Origin: Marinilabiliaceae bacterium ANBcel2
GTDB lineage: Bacteria > Bacteroidota > Bacteroidia > Bacteroidales > Marinilabiliaceae
Assembly: GCA_029688995.1 (NCBI GenBank)
Contig: JARULA010000005.1
Span: 62,001-126,000 of the forward strand
Direction of reading: 5' to 3'
Length of the DNA stretch: 64,000 bases
The notes under the pieces were generated by a model. That model was not told the origin of the DNA and did no database searches. It worked only from the letters and a program-made list of their open reading frames with translations. Positions 27,790 through 35,483 of this stretch are shown one piece after another (position 1 is the stretch's first letter; every line of letters begins with the position of its first letter). The position numbers and the translations under genes are program-made.

Positions 27790-29244
27790 ATGTGCAAAGA
27801 TATTACCGGATTAAAACCTGAAAGAGTATGGTGGTATTTTAATGAGATATGCAAAATTCCTCGAATATCAAAACATGAAAAAGAGATTTTAGAATATCTT
27901 ATAAATTTTGCTACAAAACATAATCTTAATTATAAACAAGACAAAGCAGGCAATATAGTTATTATAAAAGATGCCTGTAACACATCTAAATGTGATAAAA
28001 AGGTGGTTCTGCAATCACACGTAGATATGGTAGCAGAAAAAAAAGATAGTGATCATAATTTTTATAAAGATCCTATAGAACCACGTATAGAAAATGATTG
28101 GGTAAAAGCTAAAAATACTACACTTGGAGCCGATAATGGAATAGGAATAGCATCTCAGCTTGCTATTCTGGAATCAAATAACATAAAACATGGACCATTA
28201 GAGTGCCTCTTTACAGTAGATGAAGAGAGCGGTTTAACAGGAGCTTCAAATTTAGGGTCTGAAATGCTAACAGGCTCCATACTCATTAATCTCGACTCAG
28301 AGGATGAGGGAGAGCTTTTTATAGGATGTGCCGGAGGAAAAGATACTGCCGGTATTTATACTCCCGAATTTGAAAAATGCCCTCCAAAAAGTTTCGGATT
28401 TATATTTGGGGTAAAAAACCTTAAAGGGGGGCACTCGGGTGATGATATAGATCTGGGACATGCAAATGCAAATAAAATACTGATACGCTATATTAATGAA
28501 ATTACTAAAAGATGCGATTTTAGGCTATCACACATTGAAGGAGGGAACCTTAGAAATGCAATAGCAAGAGAAGCTAATGCCAAAGGAATAGTACCCTGGG
28601 ATAAAAAAGAAGAGGTAAGGGTTATATTAAACTGTTTAATTAGCGATATCGAAGAAGAGTATAAACATATTGAACCAGATATAAAACTGTATCTCGAGTC
28701 GTCAAGCTTACCAGAAAAAGTATTTACTACCAAGTTTCACAACAGATTAATAAATACAATCTATGCTCTACCACATGGTGTTATAAAAATGAGCAGCAAG
28801 ATGGAAGGTCTGGTAGAAACATCAACTAATCTGGCCTCAATAAAACAACAAGATGATAATAAATATGTAATATACACCAGTCAAAGAAGCTCTGTTGAAA
28901 GCTCTAAAGAGGATATTGCCTCAATGGTAAAAGCCATATTTCACCTTTCAGGGGCACAAATAAAAGAAACCGATGGATATCCAGGATGGAAGCCTAATTA
29001 CTCGTCAAGCATTTTAAATCAGGCAATTACTAGCTATCAAAAACTATACAATAAAAAACCAAAAATTAAAGCTATTCATGCCGGACTTGAGTGTGGACTT
29101 TTTTTAAAAAAATATCCACATCTTGATATGATATCTACAGGACCCACTATTAAAAAAGCACACTCTCCCAATGAACAGCTTTTAATTTCTTCAGTTGAAA
29201 AATACTGGAAACATCTGATAGATATTTTAGAAAATATCAATTAA
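27790..29244 (+). CDS. pepD: Aminoacyl-histidine dipeptidase PepD
   Basis: Cytoplasmic M20-family dinuclear zinc peptidase that cleaves dipeptides such as Xaa-His and others. Seen: zinc-ligand motif VVLQSHVDMVAEK, KNTTLGADNGIGIA with the bridging aspartate, catalytic glutamates in TVDEESGLTGASNLG, substrate-lid GGHSGDDIDLGHANANK, and the C-terminal zinc histidine region KAIHAGLECGLFLKKYP. 484 residues is the normal length. Directly after serB on the same strand. Confidence 0.95.
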   Translation: MCKDITGLKPERVWWYFNEICKIPRISKHEKEILEYLINFATKHNLNYKQDKAGNIVIIKDACNTSKCDKKVVLQSHVDMVAEKKDSDHNFYKDPIEPRIENDWVKAKNTTLGADNGIGIASQLAILESNNIKHGPLECLFTVDEESGLTGASNLGSEMLTGSILINLDSEDEGELFIGCAGGKDTAGIYTPEFEKCPPKSFGFIFGVKNLKGGHSGDDIDLGHANANKILIRYINEITKRCDFRLSHIEGGNLRNAIAREANAKGIVPWDKKEEVRVILNCLISDIEEEYKHIEPDIKLYLESSSLPEKVFTTKFHNRLINTIYALPHGVIKMSSKMEGLVETSTNLASIKQQDDNKYVIYTSQRSSVESSKEDIASMVKAIFHLSGAQIKETDGYPGWKPNYSSSILNQAITSYQKLYNKKPKIKAIHAGLECGLFLKKYPHLDMISTGPTIKKAHSPNEQLLISSVEKYWKHLIDILENIN

Positions 29245-29422
29245 TCTTTTTTAAATAAACAAACCCTCTTCATAATCAACACAAAGCAACAAATATCGTG
29301 TTTAACAAATAGAAAAAAGGCAAATAATGTATCTATTAATGCTTTTACACGTATATAATATTAAAGAAAAAGGCTATATAGCTTTTATCATAAATGTATC
29401 ATTATAAAAACATGGGACGATA

Positions 29423-29617
29423 ATGGAAAAACTTTTAACTAAGCACTTCCAATACACAGGATTGGACGACTATGACAAATCACTGGATGAACAGATGAAC
29501 GATTTTTTTGTTCAAGAAGGGATCTCTCCCGATGATATAATAGAGATGGAATACTCTGCTCACTCCAGTGGTGGAATTAATACTTATTCATCATTAATAA
29601 TGTACAAGAAGTCCTAA
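29423..29617 (+). CDS. Small Cse60-like protein (64 aa)
   Basis: Small soluble acidic protein. Seen: DKSLDEQMNDFFVQEGISPD, a helical N-terminal half, then IIEMEYSAHSSGG and a C-terminal INTYSSLIMYKKS. The layout (EExxNxFL helix, a beta strand, then YSALIIYK-like end) resembles the small DUF2758/Cse60 family known from Bacillus, where the protein is transcribed during sporulation; the similarity is by eye and only suggestive. GGGAC lies a few bases before the ATG. A strong terminator follows 18 nt after the stop, which supports a real monocistronic gene. Function unknown. Confidence 0.6.
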   Translation: MEKLLTKHFQYTGLDDYDKSLDEQMNDFFVQEGISPDDIIEMEYSAHSSGGINTYSSLIMYKKS

Positions 29618-29635
29618 TCATTAAAATCAGATTTG

Positions 29636-29677
29636 AAAAAAAGGTTGGTACAAAAATAATGTGCCAACCTTTTTTTA
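29636..29677 (+). terminator. Terminator after the small Cse60-like gene
   Basis: AAAAAAAGGTTGGTAC pairs with GTGCCAACCTTTTTTT (one G-T), 9-nt loop, strong T-run. Confidence 0.92.
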
Positions 29678-29679
29678 TT

Positions 29680-29687
29680 TATATTTG
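29680..29687 (+). promoter_or_regulatory. Probable -7 element of the patatin gene
   Basis: TATATTTG, perfect TAnnTTTG, 78 nt before ATG 29766 and immediately after the terminator. Confidence 0.5.
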
Positions 29688-29765
29688 ATTATAGTGTAGC
29701 AGATTTATTGACTATACAACAAACTGGCAGGTTATCAATTATCAACTCTTTAAAGCTACTTTAAT

Positions 29766-30614
29766 ATGAGAATTTTAGATATTTTCCCCTCACATAAAAA
29801 GAAAAAAACAAAAAAAGTAAAACGAGCTGCTTCAACCAAAGGAGTAGGAATCGCTTTAAGTGGTGGAAGTGCCAGAGGTTTTGCACATATTGGAGTTTTA
29901 AAAGCTTTGTCAGAGAACGGAATTGAACCGGAAATAATATCAGGCACAAGTATGGGATCTCTTGTAGGAGTATTGTATGCTGCCGGCTATCAACCCAAAC
30001 AGATTCAACAACTTGTAAATAAAGATCCCATCATAAAAATGGTTAGTCCGGCATGGGGAAAAAACGGCTTATTTAAAATGACCGAGCTGCGAAAACTACT
30101 GGAAAAACATATAAAAAAAGATGATTTTTCAGCACTGCAAAAACCATTTTATCTGGTGGTTTCTAATATTAATAAAGGTAAAAAAGAGATTATAAGCGAA
30201 GGACCACTGTTTGATTATGTCCTGGCATCCTGTGCAGTACCGGTCGTATTCACACCACAAAAAATAAATGGCACTACTTATATTGACGGAGGGTTATATG
30301 AAAATTTACCTGCCTCTGCTATAAAGAAAAAATGTAAAAAATTAATAGGAGTACATGTCAACTATTTAGGTGAAACCAAAGAATTCAACGGCATAAAAGA
30401 TATTGCCGAACGAACCTTTAGTTTAGGAATAGGAGAAAATGTAAAACCTTCAATGAAAGAGTGTGACTATCTAATAGATCCCCCGGAAATGGCAAATTTT
30501 TCATTCTGGGATTTTGATGAAGCCGATAAAATAATAGAAGTGGGATATAACGAGACCATAAAAATGATAGAGTCGGGAAAATTACCGCTAAAAAGACTAA
30601 AAAAAGGCAACTAA
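29766..30614 (+). CDS. Patatin-like phospholipase
   Basis: Cytoplasmic or membrane-associated lipid acyl hydrolase with the Ser-Asp dyad. Seen: basic N-terminus (HKKKKTKKVKR), oxyanion motif ALSGGSARGFAHIGVLKAL, nucleophile elbow GTSMGSLVG with S62, and YIDGGLYENLP carrying the catalytic D174. 282 residues, close to RssA-type single-domain patatins. There is no signal peptide. Its stop overlaps the stop of the convergent ATP-grasp-like gene by 4 nt. Substrate not predictable. Confidence 0.9.
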   Translation: MRILDIFPSHKKKKTKKVKRAASTKGVGIALSGGSARGFAHIGVLKALSENGIEPEIISGTSMGSLVGVLYAAGYQPKQIQQLVNKDPIIKMVSPAWGKNGLFKMTELRKLLEKHIKKDDFSALQKPFYLVVSNINKGKKEIISEGPLFDYVLASCAVPVVFTPQKINGTTYIDGGLYENLPASAIKKKCKKLIGVHVNYLGETKEFNGIKDIAERTFSLGIGENVKPSMKECDYLIDPPEMANFSFWDFDEADKIIEVGYNETIKMIESGKLPLKRLKKGN

Positions 30615-31810
30615 CCTCCTTTCTCAACAGTCAACTCAACAACATAAGCCTTTCCGGAATTATTAGTCGGAGTTAAAGGCATATAGCCGCTGCAAATCAA
30701 TCCATCTGCTAATACAATATCGGCTTTTCTAAAGCAGTTATTGCTACGCCTGATTCTCCAAAAACCACTAGAATCGGGATGAATATATTTTCGCAATCCA
30801 AGATTAACAAGACCCATTGTATTGCGCAAATTAATCTCTATAGAAGGATGTACAACAATATCACCCTTGCTGTTTTTAAATATTATAGCATCAATTCCGG
30901 CCGGACCCTCATAACAATTTATCAGCTTCATTCTCTCTAAAGCTAACTGCAAAACCATTTTACACTGAATCAAAGCCTCCTCTAAGGGAAAGTTTTGCAG
31001 ACTTTCATTTTCTACTGCATTGATATAGCATCCTTGAAAAGCCCCTTTGATATCACTTTCAAAAAAATTAACACCACGGTAATCAATACCGTGATTATCA
31101 ATCCAAAAATGAAATGAAAGGTCCTGAATTTTAGATAAAAAAGGCTCAGCAAATAAAGTTTTTTGTTCTCGTAGCTTCCCCTTAATCCAGTTATTCGAAG
31201 TTATAGGCTCAAAACGATCTCGTATTTTAAAAAGCCCCCTACCCGATGCACTCCAGGGAGTTTTTAAAAGTATCGGAAACTCCATTCTCTCCATTAACAA
31301 AATAATATCCTCTATAGATAAAACCTTAATTGGTTTAGAAGGAATAGAAAGAAGGTCAAAACTACCTTTGTTGTTTTGCAAAATATCAACCACATGATTA
31401 ATCAATTCATAACCTGAAAATCTGCTTAAAAGTATTTTATGAAAATTTTGCCAACTTTTAAAATTAGACTTTTGCCACCCGTGAGAAGATAAATTAAAAA
31501 ATGGTTCAAAAACTTTATATACTGCAGGACTCCAACCCCATGGACAAAAATTAGAAATAACGCCGGTTTTAATATCATTAACATTCAAAACAAATTGTGG
31601 TGTACTAACAGATGCACATTGTAACATCTCTATAAAAGAGTCAGGTATATTTTTAGAGACAAGAACATAATCATTACTATCAGCCAACCACATAGGCATA
31701 ACATCAAGATCGTACTCAAACTGTTTTAACCTGTCGGGAGGCATATATGAAACTCTACCATTAACAATAGCAAGTTCACATGTAGGATTAAAATAGAATA
31801 ATCTGTTCAA
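30611..31810 (-). CDS. ATP-grasp-like protein of unknown function
   Basis: Not a protein I can name; a Bacteroidota conserved type starting MNRLFYFNPTCELAIVNG. The second half has the layout of an ATP-grasp domain: LSIEDIILLMERMEFPILLK followed by TPWSASGRGLFKIRD (nucleotide-binding lysine and small-residue loop), FAEPFL, then YEGPAGIDAIIFKN and the metal-binding EINLRNTMGL. The N-terminal 150 residues form a separate domain with FCPWGWSPAVYKVF. An ATP-dependent carboxylate-amine or -thiol ligase is therefore inferred; substrate unknown. It follows the histidine kinase by 60 nt and may be cotranscribed with it and the cobalamin-binding gene. Confidence 0.65.
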   Translation of the reverse strand: MNRLFYFNPTCELAIVNGRVSYMPPDRLKQFEYDLDVMPMWLADSNDYVLVSKNIPDSFIEMLQCASVSTPQFVLNVNDIKTGVISNFCPWGWSPAVYKVFEPFFNLSSHGWQKSNFKSWQNFHKILLSRFSGYELINHVVDILQNNKGSFDLLSIPSKPIKVLSIEDIILLMERMEFPILLKTPWSASGRGLFKIRDRFEPITSNNWIKGKLREQKTLFAEPFLSKIQDLSFHFWIDNHGIDYRGVNFFESDIKGAFQGCYINAVENESLQNFPLEEALIQCKMVLQLALERMKLINCYEGPAGIDAIIFKNSKGDIVVHPSIEINLRNTMGLVNLGLRKYIHPDSSGFWRIRRSNNCFRKADIVLADGLICSGYMPLTPTNNSGKAYVVELTVEKGG

Positions 31811-31853
31811 ACAAAAAAATTTAAAGATTTATAAGTTATATAATTTTACTAAC

Positions 31854-31876
31854 CTATAGTTCAACAAAAACTATAG
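31854..31876 (-). other. Inverted repeat between the kinase and ATP-grasp-like genes
   Basis: CTATAGTT and AACTATAG are perfect reverse complements separated by 7 nt, and cover the stop codon of the kinase gene. Possible weak intercistronic hairpin; no T-run. Confidence 0.4.
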
Positions 31877-33013
31877 AGGAATAGTAAAGATAAAAGAGCT
31901 TCCCTGATCGGGCACACTCTCAACCCATATTTTACCCCCATGCTTTTCAACCAACTCTTTACAAAGCATCAAACCGAGTCCGGTACCACCCTCCCCTTCT
32001 GTTCCGGGTATCGACACTTTTTTATTTGGGTCAAAAAGAGAGTTTTTAACTTCACTATCCATTCCTATACCGGTATCCTTCACCTTAATATGATAAAAAC
32101 CATCACTTATATCGGCCAAAACAGAAATAGTACCGCCCTTTTTAGTATATTTAAGACTGTTGGTTATCAAGTTACGTAAAACAGTTTTCATCATATTGTA
32201 ATCTGCTGTAACACTATATCCTTCAATGCCCGAATAATCAACAATAACACCCTTATTTTCAATAAAATCATCTAAACCATCAACCACCTCTTTGCAAGTC
32301 TCATATAATTTTATAGAAACAGGATCAAAATTCACATTACCTGTTTGCACTCTCGACCAATCTAACAAATCAATCAAAAGATTATAGGTACTCAAAGATG
32401 TTTTATGTATAGTATCAACAAAATATTCAATTTTATCTATATCATAACTGTGCAATTTTCGCTTCAAAATTTTTAATAATCCATTAACCCCGCCCATAGG
32501 ACCTTTAAGGTCATGAGCCAAAATAGAAATAAATCTGTTTTTATCATTAACATGTTGATTTAGCTCCTCATTAGCACTGCTTAAGCTCTTTAAAGCACTC
32601 TTAAGAGCTCTTTTCTCTTTTAATAAAGAGCGTTGAAGATTTAAAACTTCAGAATTTAAACGATGCATCTCCTCATTTTGCCTTAAAAGATCTTCGCCAC
32701 ATACTTCTCCCAAAATTAAGATCTCATCATCTTTGCGATAAATATTGGCTTCAATTGATGAGTTTAATTGATTATAATCACCTATTGTCAAAATCCCTTG
32801 AAAAATTAAAGTATTTGAATAATCCTTTGCCAAAAGATCATCAAAAACAGGATTTATCAGACTTGCAACAGGTTCATCCGTTTTAAAAAGAGGGTCTATA
32901 GCTCTGTTTGAGAAAATAAGAGTCCCGTCACTTTTAAATAGAGCAATATAAAAAGCACTGCTTCTATCTAAATTAGATAAAAGCTCTTTTCGCCATATAT
33001 TCAAATTAATCAC
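31871..33013 (-). CDS. Soluble PAS-domain sensor histidine kinase
   Basis: Cytoplasmic histidine kinase without membrane segments. Seen: a PAS-like domain at about residues 12-105 (FYIALFKSDGTLIFSNRAID), a coiled coil at about 110-160, the HisKA box ISILAHDLKGPMGGVNGLL with phospho-acceptor H167, the N-box VLRNLITNSLKYTKKGG, G1 VKDTGIGM and G2 EGGTGLGLMLCKELVEKHGG. The start codon is GTG at 33013; no better one is near. No response regulator is present in the window. It lies 122 nt downstream of the cobalamin-binding gene on the same strand, with no recognisable promoter in the gap, so it probably takes its input from that protein. Confidence 0.9.
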   Translation of the reverse strand: MINLNIWRKELLSNLDRSSAFYIALFKSDGTLIFSNRAIDPLFKTDEPVASLINPVFDDLLAKDYSNTLIFQGILTIGDYNQLNSSIEANIYRKDDEILILGEVCGEDLLRQNEEMHRLNSEVLNLQRSLLKEKRALKSALKSLSSANEELNQHVNDKNRFISILAHDLKGPMGGVNGLLKILKRKLHSYDIDKIEYFVDTIHKTSLSTYNLLIDLLDWSRVQTGNVNFDPVSIKLYETCKEVVDGLDDFIENKGVIVDYSGIEGYSVTADYNMMKTVLRNLITNSLKYTKKGGTISVLADISDGFYHIKVKDTGIGMDSEVKNSLFDPNKKVSIPGTEGEGGTGLGLMLCKELVEKHGGKIWVESVPDQGSSFIFTIPL

Positions 33014-33135
33014 AACCCATCTATTTTAATATTACCAATGCTTAAAAAATAAGATACAATTAAGATAAAAAATAATTGCAACTTAAAATGAGTCAGAATT
33101 ATTTAGAGTAAATATTATCCTAAATTATTATATAA

Positions 33136-33789
33136 TCAATATTCCCTTATAAACTTTTGCAATTTATTTAAATTGGGTAAATATTCAACATTACCATACT
33201 TTTCAATATACTCTTTACCTCCCCGCATAAAAGCCTGACCACCTACAATAATCTTCAACCCGGGGTATCTTTCTTGCACTTTCTCTATTAATAAAACAAG
33301 ATTAGGCAGATGAATATGAATACTAACAGATATTGCCAATAAATCAGGTTTAACCCCTCCTAAATATAATATAATATCTTTAACCGGAGTATTGGCACCA
33401 AGATAGTGACTAACCCAACCCTCCATCTCAAAGATATCATTAACCATTTTTGAGCCAACCTGATGAAGTTCATTCTCAACATTAGCAATAACCACACATT
33501 TTTCAACATCCCCTTTAATATCAAAAGAGTCATAAACTCTGTTTAAAAGGGATTCAACAATAGCAGATGCCAAATGCTCTGTTGCAACAGATATTTTGTT
33601 CTGTTCCCACAACTCTCCTACCTCATAAAGAGCTTTTCTAAAAAGGCACTCATATATCTCATCAACCTTAGCCCCTTTATCAATTAAACCCTTTACTATA
33701 TCCGTACAAATCAAACGGTACCCATTTAAAAGCGAACTTAAAAAAGAGCTGTAAATACTATCGATATTTTTTTTACTATCAGCTTTCAT
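33136..33789 (-). CDS. Stand-alone cobalamin-binding protein with CarH-type light-sensor signature
   Basis: Cytoplasmic B12-binding protein: helical cap domain (residues about 15-90) followed by a Rossmann-like cobalamin domain (about 95-217). In the cap, W61 is followed after nine residues by E71-H72 (LWEQNKISVATEHLAS); this W-x9-EH pattern is the adenosylcobalamin signature of CarH/LitR photoreceptors. In the Rossmann domain the usual DxHxxG reads E107-L-H109-Q-V-G112, again as in CarH (ExHxxG), with H109 as probable lower ligand, and IIVGGQAF near the C-terminus. Unlike CarH it has no MerR DNA-binding domain, so output must pass through another protein; the soluble histidine kinase next door is the obvious partner. 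A methyltransferase-type corrinoid carrier is the alternative. Confidence 0.85.
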   Translation of the reverse strand: MKADSKKNIDSIYSSFLSSLLNGYRLICTDIVKGLIDKGAKVDEIYECLFRKALYEVGELWEQNKISVATEHLASAIVESLLNRVYDSFDIKGDVEKCVVIANVENELHQVGSKMVNDIFEMEGWVSHYLGANTPVKDIILYLGGVKPDLLAISVSIHIHLPNLVLLIEKVQERYPGLKIIVGGQAFMRGGKEYIEKYGNVEYLPNLNKLQKFIREY

Positions 33790-33818
33790 AAATATTATTT
33801 TAATATATGCAAAAAAAC

Positions 33819-33826
33819 TATATTTG
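33819..33826 (+). promoter_or_regulatory. Probable -7 element of the M60 peptidase gene
   Basis: TATATTTG, perfect TAnnTTTG, 77 nt before ATG 33904 and only 30 nt from the divergent cobalamin-binding gene. The -33 region is weak. No clear promoter was found for the divergent gene. Confidence 0.5.
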
Positions 33827-33903
33827 CTAACAATACTTTATAAACAAAAGAATCCCTGACTCTCCTTTAAACTTTAAACACATTTTTTTAAAAACAAAAA
33901 ACT

Positions 33904-35481
33904 ATGATCAAGATTAAACAGAGTACATCCATTTTACTTGTTTTAATTACAATTTGTTCCACTTTATGCCTAAAAGCTGAAAACAATTCAAAAAATGAAT
34001 TAATAAAAAAAGATCTTAAATTATTTACAACGCCTTTAGCAACAGAGTTAAAAGAGAATGTAACAAAGGCTGAAACAGAAAAAATTAACAATACACAACT
34101 TAGATCAGCAGCTTCTGCAATGCTCAACAACAGTTACAAAACCGAATATCGCATTGAATCATATAAACCATATCTTGATCCTGCAGAACTAGGGAGAGAA
34201 TTAAGAATTGGAGATGGTTACAGCAAATATGAAAATATGACAGGAATATATTTATCTAAAGGTAAACACCTTATACTGGCAGATAATATTCCTGAAAATG
34301 AGAAAGTAGAAGTATGGATACCACACTGGGAAAGAAGAGCACCTGAAGGTATTAATCCCACCGAAGACCCTAATGGTTGGGGAATACATAAAAAAAGTTT
34401 TCCTATTACTAACGGAATAAATATTATTACTCTGGAGGAGTGGGACGGACTGGCATATATTTACTATTTTAGTGATGATCCTGAATCTCTCAATAATATA
34501 GATATACACTTTGTAGATGGAGAGATTAACGGCTATTTTGATATAAAAGAACACAACAACAATGACTGGGATAAACTTTTAAAAAATGCAGTTTATCCTG
34601 TTCTTGATGCACGAGGAGAGCATATACAGATAGCCTATCCCGTTGAGGCCTTAAAAAAATATGCGCCAACCAGAGGAACAGATCTAATTAATAATTATGA
34701 TTCTTTAGTTTACAGACAACACCGTTTTATGGGATGGGAAAAATATAACCATGTTCCCGAAAACCGAATATTAGCAAGAGTTAACTACAACTACTATATG
34801 TTCAGAGATAGTGATGGAGTAGCATATAATGGAACTCAACCGGGATATGCAATGGCAATGGTTGCTGATCCTGACAGAGTAATAACAGGAGATCCCTGCT
34901 GGGGGTTTAGTCATGAAGTAGGACATGTTCATCAATTAAACCCTTATCTTCATTGGGGCGGATTAGGAGAAGTAAGCAATAATATAAATACTCTTTATGT
35001 AACAACTTCTTTTGGTAATACCAGTAGATTAAGTAACCAAAACTCATATAAAGAAGCACGCAAATCAATTGGCAAAAACAATATTTCATATTTGCAGGAT
35101 CCTGATGTTTTTAATCGACTAGTCCCTTTTTGGCAACTACATCTCTATTTTTCTCAAAACGGATACCCCGATTTTTATGCAGACCTGCATGAAGTTTTTA
35201 GAAATCAACCGGTACCAAAAGGAGACCCCAGAGGAAGAAATAGCGATAAACTTGCAGAGTATCAATTAAATTTTGTGAAACAGGTGTGCAAAGTTTCACA
35301 AACCGATTTAACCGAATTCTTTGACTATTGGGGATTCTTTTATGTGGGCGAATTCGAAGTAAGTGATTATGGTACATATCAATATACAATGACGCAAGAG
35401 ATGGTTGATAACTGCAAAGCCGAAATTAAAAAGATGAATTTACCTAAACCAAAAAAAGATCTCACCATGCTTGAGGACTAG
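33904..35481 (+). CDS. M60 family (enhancin-like) metallopeptidase
   Basis: Exported zinc metallopeptidase of the M60 family, whose members often cleave heavily glycosylated proteins such as mucins. Seen: signal peptide ILLVLITICSTLCLKAEN; an accessory beta-domain before residue 250; the gluzincin motif GFSHEVGHVHQLNPYLHWGG with zinc ligands H337 and H341 and catalytic E338, and the downstream third-ligand glutamate in GGLGEVSNNINTL. 525 residues. There is no visible carbohydrate-binding module. It precedes the membrane regulator by 2 nt, so the two form one transcript. Substrate specificity is inferred from family only. Confidence 0.87.
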   Translation: MIKIKQSTSILLVLITICSTLCLKAENNSKNELIKKDLKLFTTPLATELKENVTKAETEKINNTQLRSAASAMLNNSYKTEYRIESYKPYLDPAELGRELRIGDGYSKYENMTGIYLSKGKHLILADNIPENEKVEVWIPHWERRAPEGINPTEDPNGWGIHKKSFPITNGINIITLEEWDGLAYIYYFSDDPESLNNIDIHFVDGEINGYFDIKEHNNNDWDKLLKNAVYPVLDARGEHIQIAYPVEALKKYAPTRGTDLINNYDSLVYRQHRFMGWEKYNHVPENRILARVNYNYYMFRDSDGVAYNGTQPGYAMAMVADPDRVITGDPCWGFSHEVGHVHQLNPYLHWGGLGEVSNNINTLYVTTSFGNTSRLSNQNSYKEARKSIGKNNISYLQDPDVFNRLVPFWQLHLYFSQNGYPDFYADLHEVFRNQPVPKGDPRGRNSDKLAEYQLNFVKQVCKVSQTDLTEFFDYWGFFYVGEFEVSDYGTYQYTMTQEMVDNCKAEIKKMNLPKPKKDLTMLED

Positions 35482-35483
35482 CT

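Noticed and set aside
33136-33789. Corrinoid methyltransferase carrier protein
   Set aside because: No methyltransferase gene is nearby and the signature residues are CarH-like (W-x9-EH, ExHxxG); kept as an alternative only.
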